Shown here: positions 23,362 to 32,642 of the stretch, one piece after another
Position numbering within the stretch: the stretch's first letter is position 1
Layout: every line of letters starts with the position of its first letter
Assembly (NCBI GenBank): GCA_035574315.1
Contig: DATLYW010000008.1
Coordinates: 1-41,310 of the forward strand
Origin: Candidatus Zixiibacteriota bacterium
Lineage (GTDB): Bacteria > Desulfobacterota > Binatia > UBA9968
Length of the DNA: 41,310 nt
Direction: 5' to 3'
Notes under the pieces: generated by a model
Database searches by the model: none
What the model saw: the letters and a program-made list of their open reading frames with translations, nothing else
Told to the model about the DNA's origin: nothing
Made by a program: the position numbers and the translations under genes

Positions 23362-24540
23362 GTGCTACGAGCAGCCGTCGGCCTTCTCGTCCTTCTGTTC
23401 CTGTGCGCCCTTCCGCGGCCGGTTCTGGCGCAGAAGGGAACGATCAAGGTCGCCGTGCAGGCGCCGCTTTCAGGAGAGCAGGCGGCGATCGGCGAGCACA
23501 TCAAGCTCGGCGCCCAGCTCGCCGTCGAGGAAGCGGCCAAGACCTTCAAGGACCTCGGCTTCGATCTGGTTCTGGTGCCCTACGACGACCAGGCCAAGCC
23601 CGAGGTTGGCGTCTCCAACGCCCGCAACCTGGTGGCCGACCAGGACGTTCTTCTGATCGTCGGCCATTTCAACTCCGGCGTGGCGCTGCCGGCATCCGAA
23701 GTCTACAAGGACGCGATGCTGGCGATGATCTCCCCGGCCAACACCGCGACCGAGATCACCGACCGCGGCTACCCGAACGTCAATCGAGTCTGCGGCCGCG
23801 ACGACGTCCAGGGACCGGTCGGCGCGCGCTTCGTCGCCCAGGACCTCAAGCTCAAGTCGGTCTACATCGTTCACGACAAGACCCTCTACGGCCAGGGAGT
23901 CGCCGACGCCTTCCGCGACGAGGCGGCCAGGCTCGGCCTCAAGATCCTCGGCTACGAAGGAACCGAGGAGCGCGCCAACTTCGCGCCGCTGATCATCCCG
24001 ATGCGGGCCAAGAACCCGGACCTCGTTTACTTCGGCGGCATCTACCACCAAGGCGGGCTGCTGCTCAAGCAGATGCGCGAGAAGGGCGTGAAGTCGGTCT
24101 TTATGGGCCCGGACGGCCTCGACTCCTCGGAAATGGTCAAGATCGCCGGCTCCCAGGTGGTCGGCAGCTACTACACGACGGTGGCCGGACCGCCCGACGC
24201 CTATCCCGAATCGGTCGCCTTCGCCGCCAAATTCAAGCGGCGGTTCGGCAAGGACGTGGAGTCGTTCGGCATGTACGGCTACGACGCTGCCGCGGTCGGC
24301 CTGCAAGCGATCGCCCAGGCAATCCGCGCCGGCGGCGGCCGGAAGCCGACGCGCGCCCAGGTTTCGACGGCGGTCCGCAGGATCAAGAACTTCAAGGGAG
24401 TGACCGGAGCGATTGCGTTCGACGACAAGGGCGATCCCGTCAAGGCCAAGTACTTCGTGCTGCAGTTCGTCAAGCGGAGCTATCCAGGGAAAGTCGCCAA
24501 GGTGATCGAGCAGCAGGCTCCCCGCGGCAAGAAATCATAG
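23362..24540 (+). CDS. ABC-type branched-chain amino-acid (LivK-like) substrate-binding protein
   Basis: 392-residue periplasmic binding protein of the Leu/Ile/Val receptor type. Signal peptide: VLRAAVGLLVLLFLCALPRP then VLAQ, cut before QKGTIKVAVQ. The mature start VAVQAPLSGEQAAIGEHIKL, the DLVLVPYDDQAKPEVGVSNA region, ISPANTATEITDRGYPNVNR and FGMYGYDAAAVGLQAIAQAI are diagnostic of the family. GTG 23362 was chosen because GGGAGG precedes it by seven bases and the signal peptide begins there. No Liv permease or ATPase genes follow; the next gene is ddl, so this is an orphan receptor in this window. Ligand unknown: many family members bind amides, aromatic compounds or other small acids. Confidence 0.92.
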   Translation: MLRAAVGLLVLLFLCALPRPVLAQKGTIKVAVQAPLSGEQAAIGEHIKLGAQLAVEEAAKTFKDLGFDLVLVPYDDQAKPEVGVSNARNLVADQDVLLIVGHFNSGVALPASEVYKDAMLAMISPANTATEITDRGYPNVNRVCGRDDVQGPVGARFVAQDLKLKSVYIVHDKTLYGQGVADAFRDEAARLGLKILGYEGTEERANFAPLIIPMRAKNPDLVYFGGIYHQGGLLLKQMREKGVKSVFMGPDGLDSSEMVKIAGSQVVGSYYTTVAGPPDAYPESVAFAAKFKRRFGKDVESFGMYGYDAAAVGLQAIAQAIRAGGGRKPTRAQVSTAVRRIKNFKGVTGAIAFDDKGDPVKAKYFVLQFVKRSYPGKVAKVIEQQAPRGKKS

Positions 24541-24650
24541 CGCCGGCCGGAACCGCAACGTTCCTACCCGCGAAACCGAAAACCGAAAGGAAGCGATCCG
24601 CCGCGCCGACGTACCCCTCGCCGGCGCCCGCGCCTCGCGAGTCGAAGGTC

Positions 24651-25742
24651 ATGAAACGGAAGCTGCGTGTCGCCGTCCTCTACGGCGGCAAGTCCGCCGA
24701 GCACGAGATCTCGCTGATCTCGGCGCGCAACGTCGTCGCCGCGATGGACCGGCGCAAGTACCGCGTCGAGGCGATCGCCATCGACGGGCGGGGCCGCTGG
24801 TATCTCGACGAGCGCCAGCGGCTTCTCTCCGGCGGCGCCCGGCGCGTGCCCGCGCGCCGCGCCGGCACCCTGCTGGCGGTGCTCCCGGGCGGCGGCGGGC
24901 GCTCGCTGATTCCGGTCTCGGCGCATCGCGCCCTTCAGGCCATCGATGTCGTCTTCCCGGTCCTCCACGGGCCGTTCGGCGAGGACGGCACGGTGCAGGG
25001 TCTGCTCGAGCTGATGGATCTTCCGTTCGTCGGCGCGGGCGTGCTCGGCTCGGCGCTCGGCATGGACAAGGACGTGATGAAGCGGCTGCTCCGCGACGCC
25101 GGCATTCCGGTGGCCAGGTTTCTCGCGTTCACGAGCGCGGAGCGGGAATCGATCGATTTCGGGAGCGTGCGGCGCCTGCTCGGCCTGCCGCTGTTCGTCA
25201 AGCCCGCGAACCTCGGCTCGTCGGTGGGGATCAGCAAGGCGGGCGACCGCGACGAGTTCGAGCGCGCGGTGCGGGAAGCCTTCCGCTTCGACCGCAAGAT
25301 CCTCGTCGAGCAGTTCGTGGCCGGCCGCGAGATCGAGTGCTCGGTCCTGGGCAACGAGCGGCCGGTCGCCTCGCTTCCGGGCGAGATCGTCACCCGGCAC
25401 GAGTTCTACTCGTACCGCGCGAAGTACGTCGACGCGCACGGTGCCGAGCTGGTGATCCCCGCGCGCCTGCCCGAGCGCGTCGTCGAGGCCGTGCGCCGGA
25501 CCGCGGTGCGGACCTTTCAGGTGCTGGGCTGCGAGGGCATGGCCCGCGTCGATTTCTTCGTCAAGCGCGGCGGCCGCGTCGTGGTCAACGAGATCAACAC
25601 GATCCCGGGCTTCACCCAGATCAGCATGTACCCGAAGCTCTGGGAGGCCAGCGGCGTTTCCTATCCGGCGCTGATCGACCGGCTGATCGAGCTGGCGCTG
25701 GAGCGCCACCGGCGGCTGAAGGCGCTGCGCACCACACGCTGA
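24651..25742 (+). CDS. ddl: D-alanine-D-alanine ligase
   Basis: Makes the D-Ala-D-Ala dipeptide that MurF adds to the peptidoglycan precursor. 363 residues, ATP-grasp fold. Motifs: VLYGGKSAEHEISLISARN at the N-terminus, VLHGPFGEDGTVQGLLELMD, FVKPANLGSSVGISKA (ATP loop) and VVNEINTIPGFTQISMYPKL (metal and D-Ala binding). The ATG at 24651 opens the family start MKRKLRVAVLYGG; no strong ribosome site is visible. It is convergent with ftsZ (30-base gap) and not between murB and ftsQ, the usual dcw position. Confidence 0.96.
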   Translation: MKRKLRVAVLYGGKSAEHEISLISARNVVAAMDRRKYRVEAIAIDGRGRWYLDERQRLLSGGARRVPARRAGTLLAVLPGGGGRSLIPVSAHRALQAIDVVFPVLHGPFGEDGTVQGLLELMDLPFVGAGVLGSALGMDKDVMKRLLRDAGIPVARFLAFTSAERESIDFGSVRRLLGLPLFVKPANLGSSVGISKAGDRDEFERAVREAFRFDRKILVEQFVAGREIECSVLGNERPVASLPGEIVTRHEFYSYRAKYVDAHGAELVIPARLPERVVEAVRRTAVRTFQVLGCEGMARVDFFVKRGGRVVVNEINTIPGFTQISMYPKLWEASGVSYPALIDRLIELALERHRRLKALRTTR

Positions 25743-25772
25743 AGCCCGGCGGTTCCGCTTTCCGCCCCGCGC

Positions 25773-26987
25773 TCAATCCATCTGGCGGCGCAGGAAGGTC
25801 GGGATGTCGTACTTGTCGTCCTCCTCCTGGCCGGTGGCGAGCTGCAGGGTGTTCTTGCCGAGCGTCACCAGCTCGACCTCGTCGCTTCCGGCCTTCTTGC
25901 GCTGCCACGTCGGGCTGTCCATGTCGTCGATGATGGTCCCGAGGTGGACGACCTTCTTGCCCTTCGCCGCGGCGGCGGCCGGAATCCCGTTCGCCTGGTG
26001 CAGGGGCGCTGCGGGCTTCGCCTCCTCCTTGGAGACGCCGAAGCCGGTGGCGATCACGGTGATGCGGATCTCCTCGGTCATGCTCTCGTCGATCACCGCG
26101 CCGAAGATGATGTTGGCGTCCTCGTGCGCTTCCTCCTGAATCATCGACGCCGCCTCGTTGACCTCGTGCAGGCAGAGGTCGGGACCGCCGGTGATGTTGA
26201 TCAGCACCCCGCGCGCTCCCTGGATCGACACGTCCTCGAGCAGCGGGCTCGAGATCGCCCTCTGCGCCGCCTCGATCGCGCGGTTTTCGCCGGTCGCGGA
26301 CGCGGCGCCCATCAGGGCGAGGCCCATTTCCGACATCACGGTGCGCACGTCGGCGAAGTCGAGGTTGATCAGGCCCGGCGTGATGATCAGATCGGAGATG
26401 CCGCGCACCGCCTGGAGCAGCACGTCGTCGGCCTTGTGGAAGGCCTCCAGCATCGTCGTGGTCTTGGCGGCGATGCTGAGCAAGCGCTGGTTGGGAATCA
26501 CGATCAACGTGTCGACGCTGCGCTGCAGCTCCTCGATCCCCTCTTCGGCCTGGCGCATCCGCTTCTTCCCCTCGAACGCGAACGGCTTGGTGACCACTCC
26601 CACCGTGAGCGCTCCGACCTCGCGCGCCACCCGGGCGATCACCGGCGCGCCGCCGGTTCCCGTGCCGCCGCCCATGCCCGCGGTGATGAAGATCATGTCG
26701 GAACCGGAGAGATACTCCCGGATCACCTCCTGGTCCTCGAGCGCCGCGCGCCGCCCGATCTCCGGATTGGCGCCCGCCCCCAGCCCCTTGGTGACCGTGC
26801 CGCCGAGCTGGATCTTCACCGGCGCGCGGTTCGCCTCGAGCGACTGCGCGTCGGTGTTGGCGACCAGGAACTCGACGCCGTTGAGCTTCGCCCCGATCAT
26901 CGTGTTCACCGCATTGCCGCCGCCGCCCCCGACCCCGATCACCTTGATGCGGGCGTTGAGGTTGAACTGCTCTACGAGCTCGAACAT
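25773..26987 (-). CDS. ftsZ: Cell division GTPase FtsZ
   Basis: Tubulin-like GTPase that forms the Z-ring. 404 residues. Nucleotide loop [15 protein letters not shown] (about 18-32), tubulin signature [12 protein letters not shown] (about 104-115), synergy (T7) loop [11 protein letters not shown] (about 207-217), a variable linker after about 320, and the conserved C-terminal tail [11 protein letters not shown] that binds FtsA. The start ATG 26987 has a perfect AAGGAGG at seven bases. Last gene of the dcw unit, 46 bases after ftsA. Confidence 0.98.
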   Translation of the reverse strand: MFELVEQFNLNARIKVIGVGGGGGNAVNTMIGAKLNGVEFLVANTDAQSLEANRAPVKIQLGGTVTKGLGAGANPEIGRRAALEDQEVIREYLSGSDMIFITAGMGGGTGTGGAPVIARVAREVGALTVGVVTKPFAFEGKKRMRQAEEGIEELQRSVDTLIVIPNQRLLSIAAKTTTMLEAFHKADDVLLQAVRGISDLIITPGLINLDFADVRTVMSEMGLALMGAASATGENRAIEAAQRAISSPLLEDVSIQGARGVLINITGGPDLCLHEVNEAASMIQEEAHEDANIIFGAVIDESMTEEIRITVIATGFGVSKEEAKPAAPLHQANGIPAAAAAKGKKVVHLGTIIDDMDSPTWQRKKAGSDEVELVTLGKNTLQLATGQEEDDKYDIPTFLRRQMD

Positions 26988-27033
26988 AAGCTTTCCTCCT
27001 TGAAAGTTGGATCCGAAACGTTGGTCTCCCCGT

Positions 27034-28260
27034 CTAGAAAAACTCGCTCAGCCAGTCCGACATCCGGTGCTTGACCTTGGCGAGCAGGTTGTGGTCCTGG
27101 ACCGCGCTGGCGCCGCGATCGTGGCGCCTGAGGCCGTAGAGCACCAGGCCGACCCCCGTCGCGTAGGCCGGTGTCGAGATCACGTCCACCAGGCCGCTCA
27201 CGTGGCCCGGCACCCCCAGCCGCACCGGCATGCCCATCACCTGTTCGGCCATCTCGACCGCTCCCGGCAGCAGCGCCGCTCCGCCGGTCAGCACCACCCC
27301 GGCGGAGAGAAACTCCTCGTAGCCCGAGCGCGCGATCTCGCGCCGCACGAGCTGAAAGACCTCGTCCATGCGCGGCTCGATGATCTCGCAGAGGATCTGC
27401 CGCGACACCGTCCGCGCGGCCTTGCCGGCGGCGCTCGGCACCTCCACGCGCTCCTCGTGGCGCGCCATCACGCCCCGGGCCATGCCGTGGCGCAGCTTGA
27501 TGCGCTCGGCGTCGGCGAACGGCGTTCGCAGCCCGGTGGCGATGTCGTTGGTGACGTGGTTGCCGCCGACCGGCAGCACGGCGGTGTGCTTCACGGTGCC
27601 GTCGTGGAACACCGCGATGTCGGTGGTCCCGCTTCCCATGTCGACGACGGCGACGCCCAGCTCGCGCTCCTCGGCGTTCAGCACCGCGTCCGCGGAGGCT
27701 AGCGGCGCGAGCACGATCTCGGCGACGTTGAGGCGCGAGCGGTTGCAGCACTTGACGATATTCTGCGCGACCGTCGCCGCGCCGGTGACGATGTGCACCC
27801 GGGCCTCGAGCCGAACGCCCGACATCCCGAGAGGCTCCTTGATGCCGTCCTGGTCGTCGATGATGTAGTGCTGCGGCAGGATGTGGAGCACCTCCTGGTC
27901 CATGGGGATCGCCACCGCGCGCGCGGCGTCGAGCACGCGGTCGAGGTCCCGTGGCCGCACCTCCCTGTTTTTCAGGGCGACGATTCCGTGGCTGTTGAAG
28001 CTCTTGATATGGCTGCCGGCGATCCCGGTGAAGACCGTGTGGATCTCGCAGCCGGCCATCAGCTCGGCCTCCTCGACCGCCTTGGCGACCGCCGCGGTCG
28101 TGCTCTCGATGTTGATCACCACTCCCTTGCGCAAGCCCTGCGACGCGTGCGAGCCGACGCCGATGATCTCCGTCCCCTGATCGGTCCACTCGCCCACGAC
28201 GGCGCATACCTTCGAGGTTCCGATATCCAACCCGACGACGATGTTGTTCTTTTTCGCCAT
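27034..28260 (-). CDS. ftsA: Cell division protein FtsA
   Basis: Actin-like ATPase that ties FtsZ to the membrane. 408 residues. ATP motifs: [18 protein letters not shown] at the N-terminus, [18 protein letters not shown] (phosphate 2), and [20 protein letters not shown] (adenosine). The C-terminus [17 protein letters not shown] is the amphipathic membrane-targeting helix. Start ATG 28260; the ribosome site is weak. Placed between ftsQ and ftsZ as usual. Confidence 0.98.
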   Translation of the reverse strand: MAKKNNIVVGLDIGTSKVCAVVGEWTDQGTEIIGVGSHASQGLRKGVVINIESTTAAVAKAVEEAELMAGCEIHTVFTGIAGSHIKSFNSHGIVALKNREVRPRDLDRVLDAARAVAIPMDQEVLHILPQHYIIDDQDGIKEPLGMSGVRLEARVHIVTGAATVAQNIVKCCNRSRLNVAEIVLAPLASADAVLNAEERELGVAVVDMGSGTTDIAVFHDGTVKHTAVLPVGGNHVTNDIATGLRTPFADAERIKLRHGMARGVMARHEERVEVPSAAGKAARTVSRQILCEIIEPRMDEVFQLVRREIARSGYEEFLSAGVVLTGGAALLPGAVEMAEQVMGMPVRLGVPGHVSGLVDVISTPAYATGVGLVLYGLRRHDRGASAVQDHNLLAKVKHRMSDWLSEFF

Positions 28261-28294
28261 AGTCCCAATCGCCTTGAAACAACCGTTCCTTCGA

Positions 28295-29131
28295 CTAGCG
28301 CGACGCGCGGCGCAGCCGCGCCACCACCTGATCCCGAAAGCTCGCGTCGAGCGAGATCAGCTTTTCCTCGTTTCCCTTCCAGAGCGACAGCACGCGATCC
28401 AGGCGCTCGAGCTTTGCCTCCCAGTCCCCCGACCCGACGTGCAGCGCCAGCGGCAGCGCGGTGGTATAGACCACCAGACGGTCGGGCGCGTCGAAATGGA
28501 TCTCGGAGAGCGTCCGGGACCTTTCGGTCATGAGCTCGCTCAGCCGCAGCGCGTCGCGGATGCGCCGGCGGACGTCGGGGCCCCCGCCGCGCAGCTCCTC
28601 GCGTGCGAGCCCGGTCAGCATCGGGAAGCTCACGCTCTCTTCGGGGCCGACCTCCTTGAAGACCACGCCGTCGGCGTCGACGTAGTAGAGCCGCCCGATC
28701 GCCACGATCGCCTTAGGCTCCCGCTCCTCGACCTCGATCACGACGCGGCCGGGAAACTCGCGGCGCACCGAGACGCGGCGCACCCACGGATGCTTCGCCA
28801 CCTTGCGTTCGATCGCCTCGAGGTCGATCTCCCAGAGGTTCACGCCCGGCTGCAGCCCGGCGAGCGCGACGATCTCGTTTCCCCGGATCCGGTCGCTGCC
28901 GCGCACCTGGATCTCGGCCGCGGAAAAATAGGAGCTTTCGAAAAGCGCTCCCGCCGCCGCGCGGGCGATGCCGGGGAGCAGGCTTCCCCAGGTCAGGAGC
29001 ACGGCCGCGGTCGCGGCCGCCGCCGCAACCGCGACCACGATCATCCCGCGCCGGCGCGCCGACGTCTTGCGCCGGTTGTCCCTGCGACGCCCGAGCAACG
29101 TCACGATCTTCCCCCTCGCGCGACGGGCCAT
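28295..29131 (-). CDS. ftsQ: Cell division protein FtsQ/DivIB
   Basis: Bitopic divisome protein. 278 residues: a basic cytoplasmic N-terminus, one helix (MIVVAVAAAAATAAVLLTWG), a POTRA domain (YFSAAEIQVRGSDRIRGNEI then VALAGLQPGVNLWEIDLE) and the beta domain beginning HPWVRRVSVRREFPGRVVIE. It follows murB by 16 bases. It would form the FtsQLB complex with the FtsL at the window end; FtsB is not visible here. Confidence 0.95.
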   Translation of the reverse strand: MARRARGKIVTLLGRRRDNRRKTSARRRGMIVVAVAAAAATAAVLLTWGSLLPGIARAAAGALFESSYFSAAEIQVRGSDRIRGNEIVALAGLQPGVNLWEIDLEAIERKVAKHPWVRRVSVRREFPGRVVIEVEEREPKAIVAIGRLYYVDADGVVFKEVGPEESVSFPMLTGLAREELRGGGPDVRRRIRDALRLSELMTERSRTLSEIHFDAPDRLVVYTTALPLALHVGSGDWEAKLERLDRVLSLWKGNEEKLISLDASFRDQVVARLRRASR

Positions 29132-29147
29132 GAGGTTTCGATTGCGC

Positions 29148-30083
29148 TCACGACTCCGGCTTTCCTTCCGGCCACTCGCCGAGAAAACGCACCTCCGGCT
29201 GCAGCTCGACGCCGAACCGGGCCTTCACCTCGGCTTGCGCCAGCTCCATCAGCCGGCGGACCTCCGCGGCCTTCGCCCCGCCCAGGTTCACGATGAAGTT
29301 GGCGTGCTTCTCCGAAATCTGGCTCTGGCCGATGCGCTTGCCCTTGAGGCCCGCCGCCTCGACCAGCCGCCCGGCGAAATCTCCGGGGGGATTGCGAAAC
29401 ATCGATCCCGAGTTCGGGTGCCCGGCCGGCTGGCTGCTGCGGCGCCGCTGCACCAGCTCGCGCACGCGCGAGCTGACGCGCGCCGGGTCCTCTTTGGCCA
29501 GGCGCAGGACCACGCGCGTGACGATCATCCCGGGCGGAAGGTTGGACTCGCGGTACGCGAACCGCATCTCGCCGCGTTCGAAGCGGACGCGCTCGCCGGC
29601 GGCGGAGAGACCCTCGACGCGGTCGACGAGCCGCTCGAACTCCGAGCCGTACGCGCCGGCGTTCATCGCCAGCGCCCCTCCCACGCTGCCCGGAATGCCT
29701 TCGGCGAACTCCAGGCCGGCGTAGCCGCGCCGCGCCGCCTCGCGAACGAGCTGCGTCACCGCGCAGCCGGCGCCGGCGAGCGCCCGTACGGTTTCGCCCT
29801 CTTCGTCCCAGCGCACGCGCCTGAATTCGCCCGACAGGCGGATCACCGCGCCGCGCACGCCGAGGTCGCTCACCAGGACGTTGCTCCCGTTGCCGAGAAA
29901 GCAGACCGCCGTACCGTGACGGCGGAGCAACGGCAGCAGCCGCGCCAGCGCCTCCTCGGTGCCGGCCTCGATCAGGTAATCGGCCGGGCCGCCGATCTTG
30001 ATGGAGGTGAACGGCGCGAGCGGCTCGCACAGCCGGATCGTCAGCCCGGGGATTTTCCGCAACTCCTCGACCAGCTCGCTCAC
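29148..30083 (-). CDS. murB: UDP-N-acetylenolpyruvoylglucosamine reductase (type II)
   Basis: Reduces the enolpyruvyl group with NADPH and FAD to make UDP-MurNAc. About 311 residues. Motifs: FTSIKIGGPADYLIEAGTEE, FLGNGSNVLVSDLGVRGAVI, GLEFAEGIPGSVGGALAMNA, NSGSMFRNPPGDFAGRLVEA and KHANFIVNLGGA. Length and the GSMFRNP-type core fit the shorter type II class. GTG 30083 (VSELVEELRKIPG) is preferred, with AGGAAGG six bases upstream; an ATG at 30116 also has GGAGG but only two bases away. Between murC and ftsQ. Confidence 0.96.
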   Translation of the reverse strand: MSELVEELRKIPGLTIRLCEPLAPFTSIKIGGPADYLIEAGTEEALARLLPLLRRHGTAVCFLGNGSNVLVSDLGVRGAVIRLSGEFRRVRWDEEGETVRALAGAGCAVTQLVREAARRGYAGLEFAEGIPGSVGGALAMNAGAYGSEFERLVDRVEGLSAAGERVRFERGEMRFAYRESNLPPGMIVTRVVLRLAKEDPARVSSRVRELVQRRRSSQPAGHPNSGSMFRNPPGDFAGRLVEAAGLKGKRIGQSQISEKHANFIVNLGGAKAAEVRRLMELAQAEVKARFGVELQPEVRFLGEWPEGKPES

Positions 30084-30147
30084 GAACAACCTTCCTGCTA
30101 GCCCTTGCCCGGCCATAGCCTCCGTTCCGCGGTGTTTCCGTGGGGCT

Positions 30148-31557
30148 TCACTTTTCTCCGCTCCGCCCGCCCGCCGCGGCGCGCGGCTGGAGACGCGCCA
30201 CGAGCGCCTCGGCGACCTGATAGACGTCGCCCGCCCCCAGCGTCAGCGCCACGTCGCCGGGCCGCAGGCTTCGCTCCAGCGATTCCACGATCGCCTCCTT
30301 GTCAGCGATGAACTGCACGTCCATGTGGCCGCGCCGCCTGATCGCCTGATACAGCGCTTCGCCGGTGATTTCCGGAATCGGCTCCTCGCCCGCCGGATAG
30401 ATCTCGGTCAGGATCAGGCGATCCGCGCCGTCGAAGGCGGTCAGAAACTCGTCGAACAGGTCCGCCGTGCGCGTATAGCGGTGGGGCTGGAAGACCACCG
30501 TCAGCGGCCGCTTCCAGCTCTCGCGGATGGCGTCGATCGTGGCGCGCGCCTCGGTCGGATGATGCCCGTAGTCGTCGATGACGAGCACGCCTTGCGGTTC
30601 GCCCTTGATCTCGAAGCGGCGGTGAATGCCGCTGAACGATTCCAGCGCCTCGGCGGCCCGCGCGAACGGGATCTCCAGCTCGCGCCCGACCGCGAGCGCG
30701 GCCAGCGCGTTGCTCACCGTGTGGCGCCCGGGAAGCTGGAGCCGGACGCTCCCCAGCCGGTGGCCGCGGTGCTGCGCCACGAACTCCACGCCGCCGGGGC
30801 GGCTCCGGAGGTCGGTCGCGGAAAATTCCGCCTCGGGCGAGAGGCCGTAGGTGACCACGCGCTTGCGCACCTTGGGGAGCAGCGCCCGCACCTGAGGGTC
30901 GTCGAGGCAGAGCACCGCCACGCCGTAGAACGGCACTTTGTTGGCGAACGCCAGAAAGCTTTCGTTCAGCCGCTCCATCGAGCGGTGGTAATCGAGGTGC
31001 TCGCGATCGATGTTGGTCACCACCGCAATCGTCGGCGAGAGAAAGAGAAAGCTGCCGTCGCTCTCGTCCGCTTCTGCGACCATGAACTCGCCCTGTCCCA
31101 TCCGCGCGTTGCTCCCGAGCATGTGCACGCGGCCGCCGACCACCGTCGTCGGGTCGAGCCCGGCGGCGCTGAGGACCGCCGAGATCATGGAGGTGGTGGT
31201 GGTCTTGCCGTGGCTGCCGGCGACGGCGACGCCGTACTTCATGCGCATCAGCTCCGCCAGCATCTCCGCCCGCGGGATCACCGGGATCTGGCGGCGGCGC
31301 GCTTCGAGCACCTCCGGATTGGAGTACTTCACCGCGGTCGAGATCACCACCACGGTGGGCTCCCCCGCCAGATTCTCCTCCTGGTGGCCGATGAAGATCT
31401 GCGCTCCCGCGGCGCGCAGCCGCTGCGTCGCCTCGCTCTCGCGCAAATCCGAGCCGCTCACGCGGTAGCCCAGGTTGAGCAGGATCTGCGCGATGCCGCT
31501 CATCCCGATGCCGCCGATGCCGACGAAGTGAATCCGGTGTTTTGTGTGGCGCAGCAT
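30148..31557 (-). CDS. murC: UDP-N-acetylmuramate-L-alanine ligase
   Basis: Adds L-Ala to UDP-MurNAc. 469 residues. Rossmann start [21 protein letters not shown]-loop [18 protein letters not shown] (about 108-125), the Mur-ligase centre [17 protein letters not shown], and the C-terminal [20 protein letters not shown] then [11 protein letters not shown]. Complete. Sits 15 bases after murG and about 65 before murB in one run. Confidence 0.98.
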   Translation of the reverse strand: MLRHTKHRIHFVGIGGIGMSGIAQILLNLGYRVSGSDLRESEATQRLRAAGAQIFIGHQEENLAGEPTVVVISTAVKYSNPEVLEARRRQIPVIPRAEMLAELMRMKYGVAVAGSHGKTTTTSMISAVLSAAGLDPTTVVGGRVHMLGSNARMGQGEFMVAEADESDGSFLFLSPTIAVVTNIDREHLDYHRSMERLNESFLAFANKVPFYGVAVLCLDDPQVRALLPKVRKRVVTYGLSPEAEFSATDLRSRPGGVEFVAQHRGHRLGSVRLQLPGRHTVSNALAALAVGRELEIPFARAAEALESFSGIHRRFEIKGEPQGVLVIDDYGHHPTEARATIDAIRESWKRPLTVVFQPHRYTRTADLFDEFLTAFDGADRLILTEIYPAGEEPIPEITGEALYQAIRRRGHMDVQFIADKEAIVESLERSLRPGDVALTLGAGDVYQVAEALVARLQPRAAAGGRSGEK

Positions 31558-31572
31558 TGCTCGAAAATCCGC

Positions 31573-32640
31573 TCACGCTCCGATCAGCGCGTAGCACTCC
31601 GCCACCACCCGCGCCGCCGCGTCGGGCCGGCCCAGGGCGCGCGCCGCGGCGGCCATCCGCTCCAGCGCGGCTTGATCGTCGCGGTACTTGCGGATGCGCG
31701 CGGCCAGCGCCTCGCCCGTCAGCTCGCGATCCAGGATCATTTCCGCCGCCCCGGCATCTTCCAGCGCCTTGGCGTTCCATCGCTGGTGGTCATAGATCGC
31801 GTACGGATACGGAACCAGAACCGCGGCCTTGCCCAGCGCGGTCAGCTCCGCGACCGTGGTCGCGCCCGCGCGGCAGACCACCAGGTCGGCCCGGGCGTAG
31901 ACCTCGTCCATCCGCTCGAAGAACGGCCGGACCTCGGCCTCGAAGGGCAGCGAGCGGTACGCCCGCTCGACCTCGGCGAAGTCGGCCTGGCCGGTCTGGT
32001 GAATGACCCTGACCGTCGCCGCGAGCTCCTGCGCGCCCCGAAAGGCTTCGATCGCCGCGACGTTCAGCCGGTGGGCGCCAAGGCTTCCGCCGAAGATCAG
32101 CACCGTGAACTTCCCGTTCCGCTCCGCCGGCGGCAGGCTCGTCCAGCGCACCGGATTGCCGGTCTGCACCGTCTTGCCCGCAGGGAAGAACGCCGCGCTC
32201 TCGGGATACGAGGTGAAGATCCGGTCGACCACGCGGCCGAGCAGCTTGTTCGTGAATCCGGGGCGGAGGTTCTGCTCCATGATCGCGCAGCGCACGCGCC
32301 GGGCCGCGCCGGCCAGGAGCACCGGTCCCGACGCGTACCCGCCCAGGCCGAGGATGCAGTCGGGGCGGAAGCGGCCGACGATCCGCAGCGATTGCGCGAC
32401 GCTCACGGGAACGCCGTAGAGCGCGTCGAGCCAGCCGCGCAGGCCGCGCCCCTTGATGCCCTTGACCCGGATCGTCTCCAGCCGGAAGCCCTCCCGCGGC
32501 AGCACCCTGGCCTCGATTCCCTGCTCCGTTCCGACGAACAAGATTTCCGTCATCGCGTCCCGCTTTCGGAACTCCCGCGCCACCGCCAGGCCGGGAAAGA
32601 GATGCCCTCCGGTGCCGCCCCCGGCCAGGATCACGCGCAC
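31573..32640 (-). CDS. murG: UDP-GlcNAc:lipid I N-acetylglucosaminyltransferase
   Basis: Adds GlcNAc to lipid I to form lipid II on the cytoplasmic face of the inner membrane. 355 residues. Motifs: VILAGGGTGGHLFPGLAVAR at the N-terminus, DCILGLGGYASGPVLLAGA, GRVVDRIFTSYPESAAFFPA, TVLIFGGSLGAHRLN, and VVCRAGATTVAELTALGKAA (UDP-GlcNAc binding). GTG 32640 lies two bases after the ftsW stop, with GGAGAG inside the end of ftsW as its ribosome site, so the two genes are probably translationally coupled. Confidence 0.97.
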   Translation of the reverse strand: MRVILAGGGTGGHLFPGLAVAREFRKRDAMTEILFVGTEQGIEARVLPREGFRLETIRVKGIKGRGLRGWLDALYGVPVSVAQSLRIVGRFRPDCILGLGGYASGPVLLAGAARRVRCAIMEQNLRPGFTNKLLGRVVDRIFTSYPESAAFFPAGKTVQTGNPVRWTSLPPAERNGKFTVLIFGGSLGAHRLNVAAIEAFRGAQELAATVRVIHQTGQADFAEVERAYRSLPFEAEVRPFFERMDEVYARADLVVCRAGATTVAELTALGKAAVLVPYPYAIYDHQRWNAKALEDAGAAEMILDRELTGEALAARIRKYRDDQAALERMAAAARALGRPDAAARVVAECYALIGA

Positions 32641-32642
32641 GG

